Assembly: GCA_951812575.1 (NCBI GenBank)
Contig: OX638322.1
Span: 1,363,925-1,427,924, forward strand
Length of the DNA: 64,000 nucleotides
Direction: 5' to 3'
From: Candidatus Binatia bacterium
GTDB lineage: Bacteria; Desulfobacterota; Binatia; Bin18
Shown: piece by piece, positions 25,556 through 32,721 of the stretch
Layout: each line of letters opens with the position of its first letter
How positions within the stretch are numbered: position 1 is the first letter of the stretch
Made by a program: the position numbers and the translations under genes
The notes under the pieces: generated by a model
Seen by the model: the letters and a program-made list of their open reading frames with translations, nothing else
What the model was told of the DNA's origin: nothing
Databases searched by the model: none

Positions 25556-26660
25556 AACGAATCAGCGCTTGCCCCTTTTGCTGGGCGGCTTGATTCTTCT
25601 CCAATTCCTGAGCATGGAGGCGACCGTTCCTCTGGATACAGCCGTCCACCAATGGTTCCAGTCGGTTCGGTCGTGTCATCTCGTCCACATCGGCATGCAG
25701 TGTAAAGACTCTCCTCTCTGGTATCTGATTGTATTCGGTGGCCTGGGCATCTGCGTGCTTGGGCTGCAACGGCGTTGGACGGATATCGCTCACGCCTTGC
25801 TCATTGTCTTGAGCGGGTCTTTTCTTTCGGAATTGCTGAAAACCGGCCTGGACCGCGCCCGGCCCAGCGCGTTGCCAGCGTGGCTCGTTGGTAATAGTTT
25901 TCCCAGCGGGCATGTGATCGGCGCGGTCCTCATCACCGGAACCTTGATTTTTTTCTTGGCTCGCAAAGATGTCCCCGTATGGCTCAGGGTGTGGGGCAGT
26001 GGGATTGCGCTTTGCCTGTCGGGCGTGATCATTTGGCAGCGGCTCTATCTTGGACATCACTGGGCGACTGATATCATTGGCAGCCTCCTCATTGCCGGCG
26101 CGTTATTGAGTGTGGCTCTGCGCCCTCCCGTATTCTTGCAGTCCGCCCGCCATGTCGTCTGCCTGGGTCTTATCTCCTTACTCCTCTATCAAATATTCTA
26201 TTTTTTCCCGCAGACACGGGTGCTTCTGCCGTCTGTCCGGTCTCTTCAGACCGCCCCACTTGCCAAGTTCTCTTTTGGGGAAAAAGCGCTACAGGGAGAC
26301 TTCAGTGGGGACTGGGGTCGGCATACCCAAGAGCCGATTGGTCTAATCTCCTGGGCTCGGCAGGGCGACGCCCGTATTACCCTGACCGCCCCGCAAAGTG
26401 AGGGGGCTGCCCTCCACGTCGTCGCTCGGCCATTTGTGAAATCAAAGGCGTATACCTGCTTCCCGCTTGACATCATCGTGAACGGGCAGTTCGTCCAACG
26501 CCTGCTCCTGTATAGAGGCTGGCGTGAATACACCATCCCGCTTCCGAACGGTTGGATTCGTCCCGGAGACAATACCATTCTGTTCCGGACCGGGGAGGAC
26601 TTCCCCATGGATGAGGCTGACCGGCGGACCATAGCTTTCCACTCGGTACAGCTTTTATAG
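25509..26660 (+). CDS. PAP2-type membrane phosphatase with C-terminal beta domain
   Basis: About 383 residues. Membrane phosphatase of the PAP2 superfamily: motif 1 KTGLDRARPS (near residue 112), motif 2 FPSGH (~131), motif 3 in RLYLGHHWATD (~181). Several membrane helices cover residues ~18-215. After residue ~225 there is a soluble, beta-rich domain of about 155 residues (VRSLQTAPLAKFSFGEKALQ..., LDIIVNGQFVQRLLLYRGWR, DNTILFRTGED), not part of the PAP2 core. Start uncertain: ATG 25509 overlaps the previous gene by 47 bp; TTG 25542 is possible. Convergent with an antitoxin gene, overlapping it by 6 bp. Confidence 0.85.
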   Translation: MWSGHARKPYGPLSTKTNQRLPLLLGGLILLQFLSMEATVPLDTAVHQWFQSVRSCHLVHIGMQCKDSPLWYLIVFGGLGICVLGLQRRWTDIAHALLIVLSGSFLSELLKTGLDRARPSALPAWLVGNSFPSGHVIGAVLITGTLIFFLARKDVPVWLRVWGSGIALCLSGVIIWQRLYLGHHWATDIIGSLLIAGALLSVALRPPVFLQSARHVVCLGLISLLLYQIFYFFPQTRVLLPSVRSLQTAPLAKFSFGEKALQGDFSGDWGRHTQEPIGLISWARQGDARITLTAPQSEGAALHVVARPFVKSKAYTCFPLDIIVNGQFVQRLLLYRGWREYTIPLPNGWIRPGDNTILFRTGEDFPMDEADRRTIAFHSVQLL

Positions 26661-26894
26661 GGGCGACAAATCGATCTCCCCAAACGGTGCCACGGCTTCT
26701 TCGAATTGCCTGAATTCCTCCGCATTCCAGGCTCCGGCCAAGTGGCGAAGCCCGTTGCTGCGGCTGCCGCTCGTCGAGATGCCAAGGGCCTCCTGCATCA
26801 AGGACAGCACGGTCCGGTTCAGGGAGAGCCCCCGGCGTCGCCTTTCCGCATCAAGGGCTGAGGCCAACTCCGCCGGTACGTTACGGATGGTCAT
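26655..26894 (-). CDS. Ribbon-helix-helix antitoxin-like protein
   Basis: 79 residues, with a RHH-type N-terminus MTIRNVPAELASALDAERRR and a VLSLMQEALG helix, then a short C-terminal tail likely to bind a toxin. ATG 26894 is preceded by GGAGG at a somewhat long spacing. The frame is open further upstream through a repeat region with no support. No toxin gene lies beside it: downstream is the convergent PAP2 gene, and upstream is a MITE-like element. It is thus an orphan. Confidence 0.65.
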   Translation of the reverse strand: MTIRNVPAELASALDAERRRRGLSLNRTVLSLMQEALGISTSGSRSNGLRHLAGAWNAEEFRQFEEAVAPFGEIDLSPL

Positions 26895-26988
26895 GGTCTT
26901 CACCTGAGCCTCCTGTGAGCAGTCCAAAATGACATCATTCAGCGCAGTCTGTGCAGGCTTTATAGTGCAGTCAACAAGATGTCCAAAT

Positions 26989-27252
26989 GGGTAGTGATTC
27001 AGTTTCAAATCGCCCCTGCCCTCTGTCGGTGGAGCGCCCCCCCTCCCTCTCCCAGGGCCCCCTGCGCCCCTTGGGAGGGCGGCCATCTTGGCCGCCATGC
27101 GGGCCGGAAGCCCGCACTCCTGGAGCACCACCCCTCCGAGGACTCACGAAACAATGTGCCTCACACGTCCTGGGGGAGGGAATTTTTGGCTCCCTCTCCC
27201 CTGGAGGGAGAGGGCTGGGGTGAGGGGGAAATGCAAACTGAACCACTACCCC
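26989..27252. mobile_element. MITE-like element with ~22-bp terminal inverted repeats
   Basis: Left end GGGTAGTGATTCAGTTTCAAAT (26989-27010, described by its key part GGGTAGTG.TTCAGTTT) matches the inverted right end at 27230-27251 at about 18 of 22 positions. The ~264-bp interior is noncoding and holds two hairpins, including CCCTCTCCC/GGGAGAGGG (27192-27214). No target duplication was confirmed. It separates the orphan antitoxin from the restriction gene remnant. Confidence 0.6.
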
Positions 27253-27316
27253 AGAGACTCGTCCCTTGTGCGCTGCCGGACGAATACATACAAGAGCATG
27301 GTGTGAAGGAATGCTC

Positions 27317-28709
27317 ATGTCTGCCGCTCCCGCTGTCAAACCAAAAAACCTGACCGAGTACTACGCCGCTCTCGAAGCCTACGGGAAGCAGGGCGTCACG
27401 CACGAGGGGGCGCTACGGTCCGCGTTTCAGAATCTGCTGGCCGAAACCGGCCGGCGAACCGGTTGGACGCTTATTCCAGAATTGGCGAGCGGTTCCATTC
27501 GGCCCGATGGAACGTTTCGTGATGAGTACTTCCTCAACCGTGGTTACTGGGAGGCCAAGGACACCAATGACAACCTTGAGGCCGAAATCCAGAAGAAAAT
27601 AGCCAAAGGCTACCCGCTCACCAACATTATCTTTGAAGACACTCAACGCGCTCCCAGGCGTGACCTGAAACGCATGTACACCCAGCAGTTATTCGCCAAC
27701 GAAGTCATGCTGCTGCCGTACTATATTGCCGCCCTCAACATCGAGCACGCCTATTACGAACGCACCGGCGCGTATGAACAGTTCGACGGCCTGTGTTTTG
27801 TGGACACCCTCGAACTGGCAGAGGGCAGCGAGCAACAATTTGCGTTTGAGCTACGATGAGAGTCAAATACGCCGAGCGCCTTATAGACCTTTCACGAGGA
27901 TGAGTCTTTACTTCGACGGTCTTTTGAAGCATCGGCAGTATCAGCAACATTATTATTTTCCTACATCCATGACTGAAAGAGAAAACCAGACGATAATTGC
28001 TGGTGGGTATGGACGCAAAGAATTTTCACTGTTTTCAGCAAACACCCCCTCAGACCTGAACTTTTACGCTGACCCTGCTCAATGCTTTCCTTTCTACGTC
28101 TACAACGAAGACGGCACGAACAGGCGTGAAAACATCTCCGACTGGTCACTCAAACAATTCCAAGACCATTACCACAATCAGAGCATCACAAAATGAGATA
28201 TTTTCTATTACGTGTACGGGCTGCTGCACCACCCCGGCTATCGGGAAAAGTTCGCCGCCAATCTGAAACGCGAGCTACCGCGCATTCCGTTTGCCCCGGA
28301 CTTTCAGGCGTTTACGTCCGCCGGCAAGCAGCTTGCTCGGCTGCATCTCGCATACGAAACCCTTGAACCGTATGACCTGCACTGGATCGAATCGGACGAC
28401 GTGCCGCTCTCGTACCGTGTAGACCGCATGAAACTCAGCAAGGACAAGACCGCCCTCATCGTCAACGACTCGCTCACCCTATCCGGGATTCCCCCAGACG
28501 TATTCGCCTACCGCCTCGGCAACCGCAGCGCCCTGGAGTGGATTATCGACCAATACCGCATCAAGACCGACAAACGTAGCGGTATCCGCTCCGACCCCAA
28601 CCGCCCCGACGACGAAGAATACATCGTCCGCCTCGTCGGCCAAGTCGTGCGTGTCAGCCTGGAAACGGTGGAAAGAGTGCGGGGGTTGCCGGAGGAGAGT
28701 GGGGGGTGA
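27317..28709 (+). pseudogene. Decayed type ISP restriction-modification gene
   Basis: Pieces of one large type ISP-like enzyme (normally ~1000-1600 aa) with the middle missing. Part 1 (27317-27857) has the N-terminal nuclease-like domain with SIRPDGTFRDEYFLNRGYWE (PD-D/ExK-like, Glu-x-Lys in WEAKDT), then jumps straight to a late methylase segment FANEVMLLPYYIAALNIEH. It ends at a TGA (27857-27859). The sequence continues in a different frame (YDESQIRRAPYRPFTRMSLY) from about 27857 to a TGA at 28194, which replaces what is normally Trp, and resumes in that frame (DIFYYVYGLLHHPGYREKF) up to 28709. So there is a large internal deletion (helicase and most methylase motifs), one frameshift and one nonsense change. 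Not functional. Confidence 0.85.
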
Positions 28710-28799
28710 GATTTCGGAATGCTAGGGTTGGAGAGGTCACTTCCATTGTACGTGCAGAAGGTGCAGGCTAGTCTGTAGCTGAACAAGAAAGGGTAGCCT

Positions 28800-29186
28800 A
28801 TGCCAGAGCATTCCATAACGCTCACACTCCCTGATGCCGTCTACCGGCAAGCTCAGCGGGTCGCAAAAACAACGCAGCAGGCCATTGAAGAGGTCGTGCT
28901 AACATGGATACGTCCCGCTCCAGAAGAGGAACTGGTGGGACTTGAGGCGTTATCGAGCGACGAGTTGCGCGCCGTCACCCAAACCACCATCTCTCCGGTA
29001 CGCATTCGCCGCCTGCAAGACTTGCTCACTGCCCAACGCCAACGGAACCTCACCGAGGACGAGCAACAGGAAGCGGCACAGCTTGTTGAACAGGAAGACC
29101 TGCTGACTCTTCGCAAATCGAAAGCGCTGTTACTCCTCAAGCAGCGAGGCGCTTCGACCAAGGACCTCCACGCCTCCGGCGCGTGA
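28800..29186 (+). CDS. Hypothetical protein upstream of HNH nuclease
   Basis: 128 residues, unrecognised. N-terminal HSITLTLPDAVYRQAQRVAK looks like the start of a RHH-type or antitoxin-like domain; the rest is helical and Glu/Gln-rich with Leu heptads, suited to a coiled coil. A short Shine-Dalgarno-like AAGAAAGGG precedes the ATG. It is 6 bp before the HNH gene on the same strand. The pair may act together; an antitoxin/inhibitor role is inferred from position only. Confidence 0.6.
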   Translation: MPEHSITLTLPDAVYRQAQRVAKTTQQAIEEVVLTWIRPAPEEELVGLEALSSDELRAVTQTTISPVRIRRLQDLLTAQRQRNLTEDEQQEAAQLVEQEDLLTLRKSKALLLLKQRGASTKDLHASGA

Positions 29187-29192
29187 TGTGGA

Positions 29193-29618
29193 ATGGCGTA
29201 TATTCCCCCTGCGTTACGCGAAGGAGTTGTTGAGCGGGCGCAACATCGTTGTGAATACTGCCAGAGTCCGGAGTTGGTTACTGGTGGTCCTTTGCATATA
29301 GAACACATTTTCCCAGAAGCCCTTGGCGGCCTGACAACGCCCGACAATCTGGCTTTAGCCTGCGCTCGCTGCAATCTTCAGAAAGGCATGCGGACGCATT
29401 ATCGAGACCCGATCAGTGAACGGCTGGTACTCCTCTTCAATCCTCGTACTCAAAAATGGTCACGCCACTTCACTTGGAGAGGTAACGGGACACACCTTCA
29501 AGGGCGAACCCAGGCGGGGCGAGCTACCGTGAGTGCCCTTAATATGAATCATCCAACTATTGTCCGAGCACGTGGTATGTGGATCAGTCTGGGCATTCAT
29601 CCTCCTTCTGACGGATGA
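29193..29618 (+). CDS. HNH endonuclease
   Basis: 141 residues. The HNH fold is clear: CEYCQSPELVTGGPLHIEHIFP (first two Cys and the His/Glu pair), then LTTPDNLALACARCNLQKG (Asn and second Cys pair). The zinc-type CxxC...CxxC frame and the catalytic His are present. The family spans phage, restriction and toxin nucleases, so the target is unknown. Directly follows the 28800 gene. Confidence 0.85.
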   Translation: MAYIPPALREGVVERAQHRCEYCQSPELVTGGPLHIEHIFPEALGGLTTPDNLALACARCNLQKGMRTHYRDPISERLVLLFNPRTQKWSRHFTWRGNGTHLQGRTQAGRATVSALNMNHPTIVRARGMWISLGIHPPSDG

Positions 29619-29781
29619 GCCTCTGGGTCCTTGATACGGGTATACCGAGCCTGTGGCCGCGGGGTCCTTCGACTTCGCTATCGCTACGCCTGTCCTGAGC
29701 GCAGTCGAAGGGCTCAGGAAGAACGGAGAAGAGGCCCGTCAGTCCTGAGCGTAAGGCGCAACGCGCCTGAAGTCGAAGGAC
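29615..29781. repeat. Intergenic inverted-repeat cluster
   Basis: Contains ATGAGCCTCTGGGTCCTT (29615-29632), repeated exactly at 31115-31132. Then an 11-bp inverted repeat GTCCTTCGACT (29664-29674) / AGTCGAAGGAC (29771-29781), inside which CCTGAGC/GCTCAGG (29694-29718) forms a hairpin. A REP-like dispersed sequence; no gene. Confidence 0.6.
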
Positions 29782-29814
29782 GGATAGCAAGCGTCATGTA
29801 AAAATGCCGGATTT

Positions 29815-30177
29815 TCAGTGGGACCAGTTACCCGTCGTCCACTCTTCTTCACGAAAAAAGACAAAGGAACACAACTGCTCCGGGTCTTCCCGTTCTTCTC
29901 GTTCAAGGACTCGGAGGGATGCCGCGTTGCATTGAGCAACGATATCTTGCCAGTGGGGTTCTTTCAGAAAAGCTGACCAATCTGCCGAATTGATTGGAAT
30001 GCGAGGCTGAATCTTGCCCGCTCGGATATGCACAAAGTCTATTCCTATAGCAGCGACCCTCTGACTTGAGCATTTCTCAACGATACGAGTTGCCTCTTGT
30101 AACGGAAGATAGCGCTCATTTCTTCCAACGACTTTTTGGTCCTCATGACTCTCAACGCGTTGGTCAATCGTGCCCAT
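29815..30177 (-). CDS. Hypothetical protein
   Basis: 120 residues, unrecognised. It has a mixed alpha/beta look (VAAIGIDFVHIRAGKIQPRI, W-rich patches SADWSAFLKEPHWQDIV) and a C-terminal acidic/aromatic end. No signal or membrane helix. It lies on the opposite strand between an HNH gene and a toxin-like gene; an immunity-type role in this accessory patch is possible but not shown. Confidence 0.5.
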   Translation of the reverse strand: MGTIDQRVESHEDQKVVGRNERYLPLQEATRIVEKCSSQRVAAIGIDFVHIRAGKIQPRIPINSADWSAFLKEPHWQDIVAQCNAASLRVLEREEREDPEQLCSFVFFREEEWTTGNWSH

Positions 30178-30315
30178 AGGCCACCTCGCTCGTCAGAACG
30201 GACTCTGCCAATCGGGATTATTTAATCATACGTGCCGAGCAATGGCCTGTATAGAACGGAAAGACGGCTTCCTCGTCTGTTGTGAAACGGCACTTTTCTC
30301 ATTACACTCAGCCAA

Positions 30316-30555
30316 GTGGCACGAACCCCTCGGACGGTGTTGGCTCCTCGCTCTTTAGCTCAGTCTCGGGTCATTGCGAAGGGGAATCGTATCCGGGACG
30401 TTCAGCGCTTGGTGGAGACATATGGTGGCCGAAAATCGAAATGGGTCAAAAAAAGTAGCCTCCCATTCGATATAGGGAAGAGTCGCTACGAATATCATTG
30501 GTACGAACATCCAGGCATTGGGCGCGTTGAGGTAAGACGCAAAAAGGTTGGCTGA
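30316..30555 (+). CDS. Polymorphic-toxin-like C-terminal domain protein
   Basis: 79 residues, GTG start. The core RIRDVQRLVETYGGRKSKWV and EYHWYEHPGIGRVEVRRK resembles the C-terminal domain of some polymorphic (Rhs/contact-dependent) toxins, in which a WVK...HWYE block occurs near the end. Here it is a stand-alone ORF without the usual large carrier. The next gene begins 3 bp later and is immunity-sized. It could also be a free-standing housekeeping member of that family. The substrate is unknown. Confidence 0.5.
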   Translation: MARTPRTVLAPRSLAQSRVIAKGNRIRDVQRLVETYGGRKSKWVKKSSLPFDIGKSRYEYHWYEHPGIGRVEVRRKKVG

Positions 30556-30558
30556 AAG

Positions 30559-30882
30559 ATGATTGTCAAGCTCCGCAGACGAAACGCCCGCTATCCCGAC
30601 CTCTCCCCCCACCAGCAGTATATGGTGATCGGGATTGAGGCCGACGCGTTTCGTATCCTCAATGATGAGGGGCGTCCGTATCTGTATCCTGCTCGGCTCT
30701 TTGAGGTCGTCAATCCAAGAGAGCCAGCCGATTGGGCCACCGAAATTGGAGAAGATGGCGAGCGCTACGCCTATCCTCCACCGCTCAATAGCAGTGGCTT
30801 TTTCGAGGACTTCTTTGAGGCTGACAAAGAAGCAGTCGCAACCTTCTGGCGCGTGCTGAACCAGCGTCTTGCCGCAGCATGA
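30559..30882 (+). CDS. Putative immunity/antitoxin partner
   Basis: 107 residues starting 3 bp after the toxin-like gene, with the same polarity. Beta-rich, acidic overall in the C-terminal half (DWATEIGEDGERYAYPPPL, FFEDFFEADKEAVATFWRVL), the charge expected for neutralising a basic toxin. The start of the protein, MIVKLRRRNARYPDLSPHQQ, is basic. No named family recognised; the role is inferred from pairing. Confidence 0.5.
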   Translation: MIVKLRRRNARYPDLSPHQQYMVIGIEADAFRILNDEGRPYLYPARLFEVVNPREPADWATEIGEDGERYAYPPPLNSSGFFEDFFEADKEAVATFWRVLNQRLAAA

Positions 30883-30950
30883 TAAACAAGCCGTAAGTGG
30901 CTAATCTCTCTTGACAGAATGGGTTAGTCGCCCTACGGGCACGAAAAGTA

Positions 30951-31118
30951 ATGAGGGAGACAAACCAGGAAGCCCCGCCGAAAAAGCGCTATCCGGGTAC
31001 GATCCATCCCTGGATGCCTTTTGCGGGAATCTGGAAGGACCACCCCGAGATTGACGCTTGGGAGGACACCATAGCAGAACACCGCGCCCAACTGAACAAG
31101 GCAGAATCAGAGGAATGA
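30951..31118 (+). CDS. Short antitoxin-like protein (55 aa)
   Basis: ATG 30951 to TGA 31116-31118, 55 residues. The middle PWMPFAGIWKDHPEIDAWED resembles the core of small antitoxins of PIN-type toxins (…FxGmwkddP.fd.w…), and the C-terminus is a charged helix. No toxin lies immediately downstream; the next sequences are REP-like palindromes, so it may be an orphan or the remains of a lost pair. Its last codons overlap the 31115 repeat. Confidence 0.45.
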   Translation: MRETNQEAPPKKRYPGTIHPWMPFAGIWKDHPEIDAWEDTIAEHRAQLNKAESEE

Positions 31119-31205
31119 GCCTCTGGGTCCTTCGTCATGCCGGACGTGATCCGGCACCCAGAGACTAGGGTCGCGAGCCTGGATTCCGGCTTGCGCCGGA
31201 ATGAC
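31115..31205. repeat. Extragenic palindrome pair
   Basis: ATGAGCCTCTGGGTCCTT (31115-31132) matches 29615-29632. CTCTGGGT (31121-31128) pairs with ACCCAGAG (31156-31163), with an inner GCCGGA/TCCGGC hairpin. Next, ATTCCGGC (31183-31190) / GCCGGAAT (31195-31202) with loop TTGC. Typical REP-like mosaic. Confidence 0.7.
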
Positions 31206-31221
31206 GGCAAGGACCGGTTGG

Positions 31222-31503
31222 CTATACGGAATCGTAAACTGTTCTCGCCACAAACGGTGCTAAGGCGCTCAGCACTCCCGTTTCTTCGACGATATCCGCT
31301 CCCGCTGTGGCCATGTGATCCCCGGCTACGAAGGTTTCCTCTTCCGTTCTGTAGCCTGCTTCAACATAGACCACCCTGTCTTCTCCCTGGACGGCTTTAG
31401 GGGGAGCAACAGGTTCAGGACTGAGCTTCTCGAACTGCGCAAGAAACCGACTAAGGGTGTCGAGTGTCCTCGCGTCTCCAGTAAGGGCAAGCTGTGTTTT
31501 CAT
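31222..31503 (-). CDS. Hypothetical protein downstream of ybdK-like gene
   Basis: 93 residues, unrecognised. Mixed alpha/beta, no signal or membrane segment. The frame is open to TTG 31551, which overlaps the stop of the ligase gene as TTGA and would add 16 residues; ATG 31503 (MKTQLALTGDARTLDTLSRF) looks more like a natural start. Either way it is in the same transcript as the ligase. Confidence 0.45.
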   Translation of the reverse strand: MKTQLALTGDARTLDTLSRFLAQFEKLSPEPVAPPKAVQGEDRVVYVEAGYRTEEETFVAGDHMATAGADIVEETGVLSALAPFVARTVYDSV

Positions 31504-31547
31504 GATGCGTCCAAAGGACGGCCAACTGTGAGATCGATCTGCGAGGG

Positions 31548-32705
31548 TCAACCGGTCTCCCAGACTCCCTGCCGGGTTTCGGCTAACACCAGATCGACGA
31601 CAGAACGCAGGGCCTCTTGCTCAGTGTCTCCTTCAAGGAGGCGCAAGCGGAAATGGTCAAGCTGCCGGTCGGCGCTGCTCCCGGAACGAATGATGGCCAG
31701 CGCGTGGCGCATCTCGTCTTCGCAGCCCAGGGCGCGAGCGTCAGCGGCGAGGGTTTCGATCAGTTGAGTCGCGTGGTCCTGGATGTCCTGCCGTCCGCCC
31801 TGGCCTGGGTCGCCGAGGAAGGCGAGCACACCGTAGCGCTGGGCGAGCCAGCGGTTCTCGGCAATGATCTCGGTGGGCGGTTCGGGGGGTAAACTTCCCT
31901 CCCGGTCCTGCCGCAACAGGTGGCGAATCAACGCCGCGTAGAGGGCCGCGATGCATACGGCGTCGTCAATGCGTGGGCAGATGTCGCAGATGCGCATTTC
32001 CACGGTCGGGTAGGCTCGTGAGGGGCGGATGTCCCACCATAATTCGCTCGCGCTGGTGATAAACTCCATGCGCTGGTAGTCGGCTATGAGCCGGTCGTAC
32101 TCGGTCTGGGAATACAGTGGGCCGGGCAGGCTGGTGCGCGGCAGAGCGCCGAACAGGTTGAGGCGGTAGGACTTGAAACCGGTCTGGTGGCCTGAATTGA
32201 ATGGCGATGAGGTGGACAGGGCGTGGAACAGCGGCAGGTAGCGCCGGAGCGCGGTCATGACCCGGATTCTCTCATCCGGGTCGCCAAAGCCGGCATGAAT
32301 ATGCATGCCGGCGATGAGCCCACGCCGTATACTCTCCTGAAACGTGATTGCGAACCGCTCGTAGCGCTCCTTGGGCGTGGTCATCTGTGCCCGCCACTCT
32401 GCGAACGGATGGGTCGAGGCAGCCATGACCGTGGCTCCGTATGCCTCCGCGGCCTCAATGACCAGCCGGCGAGTTTCGCACAGGGCGGCGCGCACCTCGG
32501 CCAGCGAGTGACAGACCCGGGTGTTGGTCTCGATCTGGGTTCGGAAAAGTTCGTGTACGACTTTGTGCGGTCCCCGGTTGCGCTCGCACCTCTCGAAAAT
32601 GCCGGGGTCAGGATCGGCCAGCAGGTCGCGCGAGACGGGGTCTACGAGAAAGAATTCCTCCTCAACGCCCAGCGTGAGGTCGTCCCAGGTCTTATTGCGG
32701 CTCAT
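31548..32705 (-). CDS. YbdK-type carboxylate-amine ligase (GCS2 family)
   Basis: ATP-grasp-like glutamate-cysteine-ligase family 2 enzyme that joins a carboxylate (often glutamate) to an amine. 385 residues, normal for YbdK. LGVEEEFFLVDP opens the domain; GMHIHAGFGDPDERIRVMTA and WWDIRPSRAYPTVEMRICD carry conserved active-site residues. ATG 32705 has AGGGG upstream. True gamma-glutamylcysteine activity cannot be inferred. Confidence 0.9.
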   Translation of the reverse strand: MSRNKTWDDLTLGVEEEFFLVDPVSRDLLADPDPGIFERCERNRGPHKVVHELFRTQIETNTRVCHSLAEVRAALCETRRLVIEAAEAYGATVMAASTHPFAEWRAQMTTPKERYERFAITFQESIRRGLIAGMHIHAGFGDPDERIRVMTALRRYLPLFHALSTSSPFNSGHQTGFKSYRLNLFGALPRTSLPGPLYSQTEYDRLIADYQRMEFITSASELWWDIRPSRAYPTVEMRICDICPRIDDAVCIAALYAALIRHLLRQDREGSLPPEPPTEIIAENRWLAQRYGVLAFLGDPGQGGRQDIQDHATQLIETLAADARALGCEDEMRHALAIIRSGSSADRQLDHFRLRLLEGDTEQEALRSVVDLVLAETRQGVWETG

Positions 32706-32721
32706 GTCGTTCCCCTGTTTA

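Noticed and set aside
28194..28196. TGA in the restriction gene remnant as a second selenocysteine codon
   Set aside because: The position is normally Trp in this family and the gene also has a deletion and a frameshift, so it is a nonsense mutation.
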